Below are positions 1 through 6,439 of a stretch of DNA of 10,862 nt, piece after piece. Position numbers and translations under genes: made by a program. Source of the DNA: Spartobacteria bacterium (GTDB lineage: Bacteria; Verrucomicrobiota; Verrucomicrobiia; Chthoniobacterales; UBA6821); NCBI GenBank assembly GCA_947466005.1, contig CANIBV010000051.1:1-10862 (forward strand), given 5' to 3'. Numbering within the stretch: position 1 is the first letter of the stretch; the number at the start of each line of letters is the position of its first letter. Under the pieces are notes generated by a model, which saw nothing but the letters and a program-made list of their open reading frames with translations, had not been told where the DNA came from and did not search any database.

Positions 1-174
1 CGCGCCGCTTTGTACTCGCTTCCTCCAGCAAGTCTCGCCCGTTGGGCTCGTCCGCCGATTGAGGATGACTACAACTCAGCCTTCCCGAGGTCTTGTTTCC
101 AGCGGCTTGGTTCAAATTTCAAATTTTTTTCACTCGCAAAAAAGTGAGTTCTTTCGCTTTCCAAGGAGGCTGTG

Positions 175-180
175 TATAAT
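175..180 (+). promoter_or_regulatory. Candidate -10 element for the sucCD-gltA operon
   Basis: A perfect TATAAT lies 22 bases before the sucC ATG, in an AT-rich stretch (113-202) that contrasts with the GC-rich surroundings. The expected -35 position (about 152-157, TTTCGC) matches poorly. Transcription would start near 187, giving a leader of about 16 bases without an SD. The window's first 110 bases show no recognisable gene. Confidence 0.45.
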
Positions 181-202
181 TTCCGCTTATCATTTTTTCT
201 TC

Positions 203-1393
203 ATGAATATCCACGAATTTCAAGCCAGAGAACTCTTCGCCGAATTCGGCGTCGCCACCCAACCCGGACGGGTTGCTAACACCCCCGCGGAAGCTGAAGC
301 GGTAGCCACCGGACTCAGCGGCGGAAAGCTGGTCATCAAGGCCCAGATCCACGCCGGCGGACGCGGGAAGGGAACCTTCAAGAGCGGATTCAAGGGCGGC
401 GTTCACCTCTGCGACACGCCGGCCGAGGCCAAGGATCTCGCCTCCAAGATGCTAGGAGAGGTACTCGTCACCCACCAGACCGGACCCGAGGGAAAGGAAG
501 TCGGCAAAATCTTCGTCGGTGAAGCCGTTGATATCGCCCGCGAACTCTACTTCGCTATCCTCATCGATCGCGCCACCTCGGTTCCTGTCGTGATCGCCAG
601 CACCGAGGGGGGTGTCGACATCGAGACCGTCGCCGAAAAGTCCCCGGAGAAAATCCTCCGCCTTTCGGTCAATCCCTTCCTCGGCCTCCTGCCGTACCAG
701 ACACGTCTCATCGCAGCCTCCCTCGGCCTGACCGGTCCGCTGATGAACCAGGCATCGAAACTCTTCACCAACCTCTACAAGCTCTTCATCGAGCGCGACT
801 GCTCCATGGTCGAGGTGAACCCCCTCGTCGTGACCCAGGACGGAAAGCTCATGGCTCTTGATGCGAAGTTCAACTTCGATGACAATGCCCTCTACCGACA
901 ACCCTCTATCTTCGCCATGCGCGACGTCACCGAGGAGGATCCCCGCGAGGTGGAGGCGTCCAAGCACGGCCTCAACTACATCGGTCTGGACGGGAACATC
1001 GCCTGCCTTGTAAACGGCGCCGGACTAGCCATGGCCACCATGGACATCATCCAGCACGCCGGCGGCAGCCCCGCCAACTTCCTCGACGTCGGCGGCGGGG
1101 CCACTCGTGATCAGGTCTCCTCGGCCTTCCGCATTATTCTGGCTGACACCCGCGTGAAGGGCATCCTGGTCAACATCTTCGGCGGCATCATGGACTGTGA
1201 CGTCATCGCCAACGGCATCGTCGAGGCCGCCAAGGAAACAGGACTCTCCATTCCTCTTGTCGTCCGACTCGAGGGAAACAACGTCGAGGCCGGTAAGAAG
1301 ACACTGACTGAGAGCGGCCTCAAGCTGGAGAGCGGGGAGAACATCCTCGATGCGGCCAACAAGATTGTCGCCGCAGTGAAAGCTGCCTCCTAA
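203..1393 (+). CDS. sucC: Succinyl-CoA synthetase (ADP-forming) beta subunit
   Basis: This is the nucleotide- and succinate-binding subunit of succinyl-CoA synthetase, which interconverts succinyl-CoA and succinate with substrate-level ATP (or GTP) formation in the cytoplasmic TCA cycle. The protein has 396 residues, close to the usual 385-400. The start at 203 is fixed by the family N-terminus MNIHEFQARELF; the frame stays open upstream but that part looks non-coding. An ATP-grasp domain covers roughly residues 1-240, with the motif KAQIHAGGRGKG near 46-57 and VEVNPLVV at 203-210. The C-terminal CoA-ligase domain carries NGAGLAMATMD (271-281) and FGGIMDCDVIA (326-336). No SD precedes the start. 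sucD follows after 40 bp, so the two subunits are surely co-transcribed. Confidence 0.97.
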   Translation: MNIHEFQARELFAEFGVATQPGRVANTPAEAEAVATGLSGGKLVIKAQIHAGGRGKGTFKSGFKGGVHLCDTPAEAKDLASKMLGEVLVTHQTGPEGKEVGKIFVGEAVDIARELYFAILIDRATSVPVVIASTEGGVDIETVAEKSPEKILRLSVNPFLGLLPYQTRLIAASLGLTGPLMNQASKLFTNLYKLFIERDCSMVEVNPLVVTQDGKLMALDAKFNFDDNALYRQPSIFAMRDVTEEDPREVEASKHGLNYIGLDGNIACLVNGAGLAMATMDIIQHAGGSPANFLDVGGGATRDQVSSAFRIILADTRVKGILVNIFGGIMDCDVIANGIVEAAKETGLSIPLVVRLEGNNVEAGKKTLTESGLKLESGENILDAANKIVAAVKAAS

Positions 1394-1433
1394 GCCACCA
1401 AGCAATCCCGACAAAACCAACTTTCCAAACATC

Positions 1434-2330
1434 ATGTCGATTCTCGTCACTCCCGACACCAAGATCCTCATTCAGGGCATCACCGGCAGCTTCGGTGCCC
1501 GTCATGCCAAGCTAAGCCTCGACTACGGCACTAAAGTCGTGGCCGGCGTCACCCCCGGTAAGGGAGGCCAACTCTTCGAGAACCAGGTGCCGATTTTTGA
1601 CACCGTAGATCAGGCCGTCCGTGAGACGGGAGCCACCGTCTCCGCTGTCTTCGTGCCGCCTCCCTTCGCTGCCGATGCCATCCTTGAGGGCATTGCCGCT
1701 GGACTCGACCTCGTTGTCGTCATCACCGAGGGCATCCCGGTCATCGACATGATGCGCGTCAAGGAAGCGATGAAGGGGTCCAAGACCCGTCTTCTCGGTC
1801 CCAACTGCCCCGGACTCGTCACCCCCGGCACCGGAGACAGATCGCACGGTGGTTGCCGCATCGGCATCGCCCCCGGCTACATCCACAAGAAAGGCAATGT
1901 CGGCGTCGTCTCCCGCTCCGGCACTCTCACCTACGAGGCCGTCTGGCAACTCACCACCCGCGGCTACGGCCAGAGCACCTGTGTCGGTATCGGCGGTGAT
2001 CCGATCAACGGCACCTCTCATCTGGACGTCCTCAAGATGTTCAACGAGGACCCCGAGACCGAGGCCATCATTATGATCGGCGAGATCGGCGGGTCGGCCG
2101 AGGAAGAGGCCGCTTTATGGGCCGCCAAGCATTGCAAGAAGCCGATCGCCGGTTTCATCGCGGGAGCCACGGCCCCCGAGGGGCGCCGCATGGGCCACGC
2201 TGGAGCCATCGTGAGCGGTGGGCAGGGCACAGCTGCAGGGAAGATCGCCGCTTTCCGCGCTGCGGGCATCGAAATTGCTGAAACTCCTTCGGATATGGCA
2301 GACGCCCTCATCCGCCGGATGAAACGATAA
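1434..2330 (+). CDS. sucD: Succinyl-CoA synthetase alpha subunit
   Basis: This is the CoA-binding subunit of succinyl-CoA synthetase and carries the phosphorylated histidine; it pairs with the sucC product. It has 298 residues against 289 in E. coli. The N-terminal Rossmann-type CoA-binding fold shows IQGITGSFGARH (13-24) and VTPGKGG (39-45). GPNCPG is at 122-127, SRSGTLTYEAV at 160-170 and GEIGGSAEEEAA at 216-227. The active-site loop RRMGHAGAI (251-259) places the phospho-histidine at H255. By comparison with E. coli, about seven extra residues sit between TPG (130-132) and CRIGI (141-145). The leader is A/C-rich without an SD. Citrate synthase follows after 37 bp. Confidence 0.97.
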   Translation: MSILVTPDTKILIQGITGSFGARHAKLSLDYGTKVVAGVTPGKGGQLFENQVPIFDTVDQAVRETGATVSAVFVPPPFAADAILEGIAAGLDLVVVITEGIPVIDMMRVKEAMKGSKTRLLGPNCPGLVTPGTGDRSHGGCRIGIAPGYIHKKGNVGVVSRSGTLTYEAVWQLTTRGYGQSTCVGIGGDPINGTSHLDVLKMFNEDPETEAIIMIGEIGGSAEEEAALWAAKHCKKPIAGFIAGATAPEGRRMGHAGAIVSGGQGTAAGKIAAFRAAGIEIAETPSDMADALIRRMKR

Positions 2331-2367
2331 GAGTCCCTTACAACACTAACACCAACCGCCCACTCCC

Positions 2368-3498
2368 ATGCCAGTTATCGCCAAAGGACTTGAAGGTATC
2401 GTTGCCAACTCCACCGCCCTCAGTGACGTGCGGGGCGAGGAGGGAATCCTCATCTACGCAGGATACAACATCAATGAACTGGCCGGCAAAGTCAGCTACG
2501 AGGAAGTCGTCTACCTCCTCTGGCATGGAGAACTGCCGAACAAGGTCCAGCTTGAGGCACTCCATCATGAACTCGGCTCCCAGCGCGAGCTGCCGCAGGG
2601 TGTCATCGACTTCATTCTCGGTGCCCCCAAGGATTCCAACCCCATGGATGTCATCCGCACGGGTGTCTCCATGCTCGGTCTCTACGACAAGGTACCCACC
2701 GGCGAGATCGATCCGGCCAAGAACCGCCACCGCGCCGTATCCATCACTGCGAAGATCGGAGTCATCGCCGCCTACTACCACAGGGCCCGTCTCGGCAAGG
2801 ATCTCCCTCCCGTCCGAAAGAATCTCAGGGAGGCCGCACACTTCCTCTACCTCCTGAACGGGGTGGAGCCGACCCCCGAGGCAGCCAAGACACTTGATGT
2901 CGCCTATGTCATCCATGCCGACCACGGAATGAATGCCTCCACCTTCTCTGCCCGCGTGACCATCGCCACGCTCAGCGACATCTACTCCGCCGTCACCTCG
3001 GCCATCGGAACCCTTAAGGGCCCCCTTCACGGCGGCGCCAACGAGGGAGTCATCCACATGCTTCAGGAGATCGGCGACGAGTCGAAGGTGGACGGATGGG
3101 TTGAAGAGGCACTGGCCACCAAGAAGAAGGTCATGGGCATCGGACACCGCGTCTACAAGACACTTGATCCCCGCGCCCCTCACCTCCGCTCCATGGCCGT
3201 CCAGCTCTGTGAGCAGCTTGGAGAGGGCAAGTGGATCCGTATGTCCGAGCGCATCGCCGAGCTCATGAAGGAGCGCAAGGGGCTGAACGCGAACGTCGAT
3301 TTCTACTCGGCTACCGTCTACTACTCGCTCGGCCTGCCGACCGACATGTTCACCCCTATCTTTGCGATCGCCCGCACCTCCGGCTGGACCGCACACATCC
3401 TAGAGCAACTCGTCGATAACAGGCTCTACCGCCCGCTGAGTGAGTATGTCGGACCCACCGTCGGTAAGATGGTGGTCCCTTTGGAGCATCGGGCTTAA
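2368..3498 (+). CDS. gltA: Citrate synthase (short form)
   Basis: It condenses oxaloacetate and acetyl-CoA to citrate, the entry step of the TCA cycle. At 376 residues it matches the short citrate synthases of Gram-positive bacteria and archaea rather than the roughly 430-residue hexameric GltA of E. coli. Conserved blocks are IHADHGMNASTFSARV (182-197), LKGPLHGGANE (216-226), GIGHRVYKTLDPRA (257-270) and NVDFYSATVYYSLGLP (309-324). The catalytic residues are H221, H260 and D311, and ARTSGWTAHI (335-344) contains a substrate-binding arginine. 2-Methylcitrate synthase has similar motifs, but the sucCD neighbours favour citrate synthase. No SD precedes the start; the leader is A/C-rich. The gene probably ends the sucCD operon. 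Confidence 0.94.
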   Translation: MPVIAKGLEGIVANSTALSDVRGEEGILIYAGYNINELAGKVSYEEVVYLLWHGELPNKVQLEALHHELGSQRELPQGVIDFILGAPKDSNPMDVIRTGVSMLGLYDKVPTGEIDPAKNRHRAVSITAKIGVIAAYYHRARLGKDLPPVRKNLREAAHFLYLLNGVEPTPEAAKTLDVAYVIHADHGMNASTFSARVTIATLSDIYSAVTSAIGTLKGPLHGGANEGVIHMLQEIGDESKVDGWVEEALATKKKVMGIGHRVYKTLDPRAPHLRSMAVQLCEQLGEGKWIRMSERIAELMKERKGLNANVDFYSATVYYSLGLPTDMFTPIFAIARTSGWTAHILEQLVDNRLYRPLSEYVGPTVGKMVVPLEHRA

Positions 3499-3562
3499 GG
3501 GAGAGGCTGTAGCGGAAAGGGTCGTTTCTGGGATGGAAGCCATGTGAGCAGAAACACGGTCA

Positions 3563-3706
3563 GTCAAGGGGGTGATTCTCGGATTCCTCATCAGCCCCGC
3601 CTTCTTCGGGCTCTCTGCATTTGTCGGAGTTGGACTCATCTTTGCCGGAATCACAGATTGGCGCGGCATGGGGCTTCTGCTGGCATGCGCGCCTTGGAGG
3701 CGCTAG
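3563..3706 (+). pseudogene. Remnant of a DUF2892/YgaP-type inner-membrane protein (C-terminal end)
   Basis: Between citrate synthase and cysE one frame translates to VKGVILGFLISPAFF followed by GLSAFVGVGLIFAGITDWRG and ends MGLLLACAPWRR-stop. This closely resembles the end of DUF2892/YgaP-like membrane proteins, where GLSAFVGAGL, FAG and a final MPWNR are typical. The part that should hold the first membrane segment is not intact: a TGA at 3545-3547 interrupts the frame 18 bases upstream, and no start with family-like sequence is present. The usual cysteine of the CPM/CGM motif is arginine here (WRGM), and the usual KMPWN ending is altered. I read it as a decayed gene fragment. The family assignment is from remembered consensus, not a search. 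Confidence 0.6.
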
Positions 3707-3716
3707 AAGTGACGGG

Positions 3717-4682
3717 ATGACTTCCCGCGCCCACCTGCTCAAGCCTATCCTGGACTCCTATCAGGAAAGCGGTGGTATCAATCACCTGGATCGATCAAAC
3801 CTCCCTTCCAAACAGGCCGTTGCCATCCTGTGCAACGTTCTTCTGCACCTCCTCTTTCCGGGATTTTTCTCCGAGGAGGCAGTCTCCTCCAAAGAGCTTC
3901 CGATCGCCGCCCAAGAGATCATTGATCAGATCGGGGGGCAACTTGAGGCGGCCATTTCGCTCAGCCTCAGGATCAGGAAAGGGGAAGGAAGAGGAGAATC
4001 GGAACTCCGTGGTGAAGCAGTCTCGATCACCGAACGCTTTTTCGCCGGCATTCCCTCCGTGCGTGCCCTTCTCAAGACCGATGTCGAGGCGGCCTATACA
4101 GGCGACCCGGCGGCACGAAGCCTCGAAGAGATTGTCCTAGCCTACCCGGGACTCGAGGCCGTAGCCATCCAGCGTGTCGCGCACCTGCTCTACAAGGAGG
4201 ATGTCCCGCTGCTCCCCCGCATGATGACCGAGTGGGCCCATAGCCGCACAGGCATCGACATTCATCCGGGTGCCTCGATCGGCTCCCATTTCTTCATCGA
4301 CCACGGCACCGGCGTCGTGATTGGCGAGACCTGCATCATCGGTGACAGGGTAAAACTCTATCACGGCGTCACCTTGGGAGCCCGCAGCTTCCAGAAAGAC
4401 GAGCAGGGCGAAATCATCAAAGGGATCAAGCGTCACCCCCAGGTAGAGGATGATGTCGTGATCTATCCCAACGGAATCATCCTTGGCGGAGACACGGTGA
4501 TCGGTGCCCGCAGCACCATTGGAGCCAATGTCTTCCTGATGAAGAGTGTTCCACCCGATACCCTTCTTGTACGAGGCGAGCAAACGCAAAGCCGCCTCGA
4601 CAAAAAAGAACTGAAGGCTCATGGGGGAAAAGGCCCCATCACTGTCCATCTCAACGAAGATGAGATCAACTTCGTCATTTAG
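3717..4682 (+). CDS. cysE: Serine O-acetyltransferase (long form)
   Basis: It transfers an acetyl group from acetyl-CoA to L-serine, giving O-acetylserine for cysteine synthesis. The protein has 321 residues (E. coli CysE has 273), with a longer, mostly helical N-terminal region to about residue 175. The C-terminal left-handed beta-helix of hexapeptide repeats runs from HPGASIGSHFFID (183-195) to about residue 285. Active-site motifs are DHGTGVVIGET (195-205, H196), YHGVTLGARSF (215-225) and KRHPQVEDDVVIYPNG (238-253, H240). The extreme C-terminus is EINFVI; a C-terminal isoleucine is what docks into the active site of O-acetylserine sulfhydrylase in characterised complexes. I chose the ATG at 3717; a TTG at 3621 in the same frame would read through the upstream remnant. 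It lies 62 bp before an Rrf2 regulator and the sulfate transporter genes. Confidence 0.92.
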   Translation: MTSRAHLLKPILDSYQESGGINHLDRSNLPSKQAVAILCNVLLHLLFPGFFSEEAVSSKELPIAAQEIIDQIGGQLEAAISLSLRIRKGEGRGESELRGEAVSITERFFAGIPSVRALLKTDVEAAYTGDPAARSLEEIVLAYPGLEAVAIQRVAHLLYKEDVPLLPRMMTEWAHSRTGIDIHPGASIGSHFFIDHGTGVVIGETCIIGDRVKLYHGVTLGARSFQKDEQGEIIKGIKRHPQVEDDVVIYPNGIILGGDTVIGARSTIGANVFLMKSVPPDTLLVRGEQTQSRLDKKELKAHGGKGPITVHLNEDEINFVI

Positions 4683-4698
4683 CCTCTTTCCAAAGCGA

Positions 4699-4719
4699 CG
4701 GTTCGGGCTTCCCCGACCG
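4699..4719 (+). terminator. Strong hairpin after cysE, possible terminator
   Basis: CGGT pairs with ACCG and CGGG with CCCG around a CTTC loop, with one bulged T, giving an eight-pair GC-rich stem 17 bases after the cysE stop. It is followed only by GTTTAAT, not a proper T-run, so termination is uncertain. It could instead partly insulate or attenuate the Rrf2 gene downstream. Confidence 0.35.
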
Positions 4720-4731
4720 GTTTAATCGCTG

Positions 4732-4739
4732 TATATATT
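4732..4739 (+). promoter_or_regulatory. Possible -10 element just before the Rrf2 gene
   Basis: TATATATT lies six to eight bases before the ATG at 4745. If TATATT (4734-4739) is the -10, transcription would begin at about the start codon and the mRNA would be leaderless. No good -35 is visible 16-18 bases upstream, where the hairpin sits. Confidence 0.3.
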
Positions 4740-4744
4740 TCCTC

Positions 4745-5209
4745 ATGCAGCTTTCCATGAGGACCGATTATGCCCTGAGGGCGCTCTTTACCCTCGTGGA
4801 GCATCGCGGAGGTCCGCCGATCCCGATCCTCGAACTGGCAAGGCGCAACGATATCCCGAAGCGCTTCCTCGAGCACATCATGCTCGATCTCAAGGAGAAG
4901 GGATGGGTTGTCAGTACGGCTGGTAAACGCGGCGGCTATCAACTCGCCAGAGCTCCCGAAAAGATCACTATGGGGGAGGTCGTCCGTCACTTCGACGGCT
5001 ATCTGGCCCCGATCGCGTGCGTCTCAGTCACCGATTACAAACGCTGCACCCAGGAGAGCACCTGCCGCTTCCGCCGCGTCATGCTGAGCGCCAGAAACCT
5101 GGTTGCCAATCTCATGGACAAGACCAACCTGGCCGACGTCATGAAGGCTCCACCGGTGGGGTCGGAGGAACTCAAGCGGATCCAGGGAATCGACGGCGAA
5201 GGGATCTGA
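4745..5209 (+). CDS. Rrf2-family transcriptional regulator with three clustered cysteines
   Basis: This is a DNA-binding protein of the Rrf2 family, which includes IscR, NsrR, RirA and CymR. It has 154 residues. The N-terminal winged helix-turn-helix is clear: DYALRALFTLVEH (8-20), DIPKRFLEHIMLDLKEKGWV (36-55) and the wing GKRGGYQLA (60-68), then ITMGEVVRHFDG (74-85). Cysteines at 92, 101 and 107 (C-X8-C-X5-C) sit where Fe-S members bind their cluster, although IscR spacing is C-X5-C-X5-C. CymR, the cysteine regulator of Firmicutes, lacks such a cluster. Lying between cysE and the sulfate transporter genes, it probably controls sulfur assimilation, perhaps sensing Fe-S status, redox state or cysteine supply. 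No SD precedes the ATG. The family is certain; the regulated genes and signal are inferred. Confidence 0.92.
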   Translation: MQLSMRTDYALRALFTLVEHRGGPPIPILELARRNDIPKRFLEHIMLDLKEKGWVVSTAGKRGGYQLARAPEKITMGEVVRHFDGYLAPIACVSVTDYKRCTQESTCRFRRVMLSARNLVANLMDKTNLADVMKAPPVGSEELKRIQGIDGEGI

Positions 5210-5275
5210 CCCCTTCGGTGCCGGAGGTTATTCGAGAGACCCTTTTTAAGAAAAAATTCACCCCCTTGATTTTAT

Positions 5276-5296
5276 TAACGACTTTTACGATCGTTA
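5276..5296. promoter_or_regulatory. Inverted repeat, candidate operator upstream of sbp
   Basis: TAACGA and TCGTTA form perfect 6-base arms separated by nine bases, in an AT-rich stretch unlike the surrounding coding sequence. The repeat ends six bases before the TTGACT -35 element and lies 67 bp after the Rrf2 gene. Symmetry and position suit a dimeric regulator, with the adjacent Rrf2 protein the natural candidate. No binding is shown. Confidence 0.4.
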
Positions 5297-5301
5297 TTTT
5301 A

Positions 5302-5329
5302 TTGACTCTGTATTTGCTACTGCTATGGT
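5302..5329 (+). promoter_or_regulatory. Candidate sigma-70 promoter for the sulfate transporter operon
   Basis: TTGACT (5302-5307, five of six matches to TTGACA) is followed after 16 bases by TATGGT (5324-5329, four of six to TATAAT). TGC immediately before it makes an extended -10. Transcription would begin near 5336, leaving a leader of about 50 bases before sbp. Confidence 0.5.
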
Positions 5330-5385
5330 CGCCCTTAACTCCTTAAAACATTCTAATCAGTCAACCCGTTCAACCAAGACATCCC

Positions 5386-6408
5386 ATGAAAACCAAGCGC
5401 GTCCTCGCATTCTCCCTGAGCCTGCTCGCGGCTAGCCAACTCCATGCCGCCGTCGAACTCCTGAACGTGAGCTACGACCCGACCCGCGAACTCTACAGCG
5501 AGTTTAACAAAGCCTTTGCCTCCCACTGGAAAAAGCAGACCGGCGAGGATGTGAAGATCGCCACCTCCCACGGCGGCTCCGGTTCCCAGTCACGCCTGAT
5601 CCAGGATGGAAGTGAGGCTGACGTGGCCACGCTGGCCCTCGCCTACGACATCGACGCCATCCACGATAAGGGAAGCACAGGTGCTTTCGACAAGCCGCTC
5701 ATTCCGAAGGACTGGCAGTCACGCCTCCCCCACAACAGCTCTCCGTACACTTCGACGATTGTCCTCCTCGTCCGCAAGGGAAACCCGAAGAACATCAAGG
5801 ACTGGTATGATCTGGCCCGTGAGGATGTCTCCGTGATCACCCCCAACCCAAAGACCGGAGGCGGTGCCCGCTTGAACTTCCTCGCGGCATGGTCCTACGG
5901 CTTGAAGAAGTTCGGTGGCGACGAGGCCAAGACCCGGGAGTTCCTCGGCAAGATCTACAAGAATGCACTCAAGAATGGTCTCCCTCCTGCAGCCCGCGCA
6001 GGAACCATCGCCTTTACGGAGCGCAAGCTTGGGGATGTCTCCATCTCTTGGGAAAACGAGGCCCTGCTGGTGAAGAAGCAGAATCCCGACTATGAGATCG
6101 TTACCCCCTCCGTCAGCATCCTGGCCGAGCCTCCGGTCACCGTCGTCGACGGCTATGTCGATCGTCACAATACCCGCAAGCAGGCGACTGCCTACCTGGA
6201 ATACCTCTACACGCCCGAGGGGCAGGATATCATCGGTAAGAATTTCTACCGCCCATGGGATCCCGAGGTGAAAGCTAAGTACGCCAGCCAGTTTAAAAAT
6301 CTGAGCCTGACCACCATCGCAGACTTCGGGGGCTGGACTCAGGCACAGAAGACCTACTTCTCCGACCGGGGGGTCTTTGACCAGATCATCAAGGGAATCA
6401 GGAAATAA
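5386..6408 (+). CDS. sbp: Periplasmic sulfate-family binding protein of an ABC transporter
   Basis: This is the periplasmic receptor that captures sulfate (or a related anion) and delivers it to the CysT/CysW permease. The 340-residue protein begins with a signal peptide (MKTKRVLAFSLSLLAASQLHA, cleavage near 21-22). Family motifs are NVSYDPTRELY (27-37), SHGGSGSQSR (61-70), DVATLALAYD (79-88), SPYTSTIVLLVRKGNP (119-134), WENEALL (222-228) and SILAEPPVTVVD (244-255). Two ligand-site features differ from E. coli/Salmonella Sbp. The serine equivalent to Ser130 is glycine (G158, in PKTGGGAR), and the DSGARG loop is replaced by PPAARAG (200-206). The aspartate (D31), first-loop serine (S65) and tryptophan (W222) are kept. 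It could therefore bind another oxyanion or a sulfur ester. The leader has no SD. Confidence 0.92.
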   Translation: MKTKRVLAFSLSLLAASQLHAAVELLNVSYDPTRELYSEFNKAFASHWKKQTGEDVKIATSHGGSGSQSRLIQDGSEADVATLALAYDIDAIHDKGSTGAFDKPLIPKDWQSRLPHNSSPYTSTIVLLVRKGNPKNIKDWYDLAREDVSVITPNPKTGGGARLNFLAAWSYGLKKFGGDEAKTREFLGKIYKNALKNGLPPAARAGTIAFTERKLGDVSISWENEALLVKKQNPDYEIVTPSVSILAEPPVTVVDGYVDRHNTRKQATAYLEYLYTPEGQDIIGKNFYRPWDPEVKAKYASQFKNLSLTTIADFGGWTQAQKTYFSDRGVFDQIIKGIRK

Positions 6409-6439
6409 AAACCGTGGGTCGTTCTCATCTCGGAATATC

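Noticed and set aside
31..60. GCCC-GTT-GGGC hairpin and GTTCAAAT at 110-117 as a possible tRNA remnant
   Set aside because: No acceptor, D or anticodon stems can be built; the T-loop-like word is isolated.
163..169. AAGGAGG, a perfect Shine-Dalgarno word
   Set aside because: It is 33 bases before the sucC ATG and upstream of the likely -10, so it would not be in the mRNA, and no other start fits it.
59..202. An upstream in-frame extension of sucC starting at TTG 59
   Set aside because: The translated extension has no similarity to the family, crosses the TATAAT promoter element, and the canonical SucC N-terminus begins at 203.
2338..3396. A 352-codon open frame on the - strand opposite citrate synthase
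   Set aside because: It lies wholly antisense to a well-conserved enzyme, has no recognisable motif, and such frames are expected opposite GC-rich genes. The same applies to 5719-6450, 452-967 and 1512-2021 on the - strand.
3476..3502. Inverted repeat TCCCTT/AAGGGA spanning the gltA stop codon
   Set aside because: Only six pairs with a 15-base loop and no T-run; too weak to call a terminator.
3621..3716. A longer cysE start at TTG 3621
   Set aside because: The extra 32 residues lack family similarity and come from another frame of the DUF2892 remnant.
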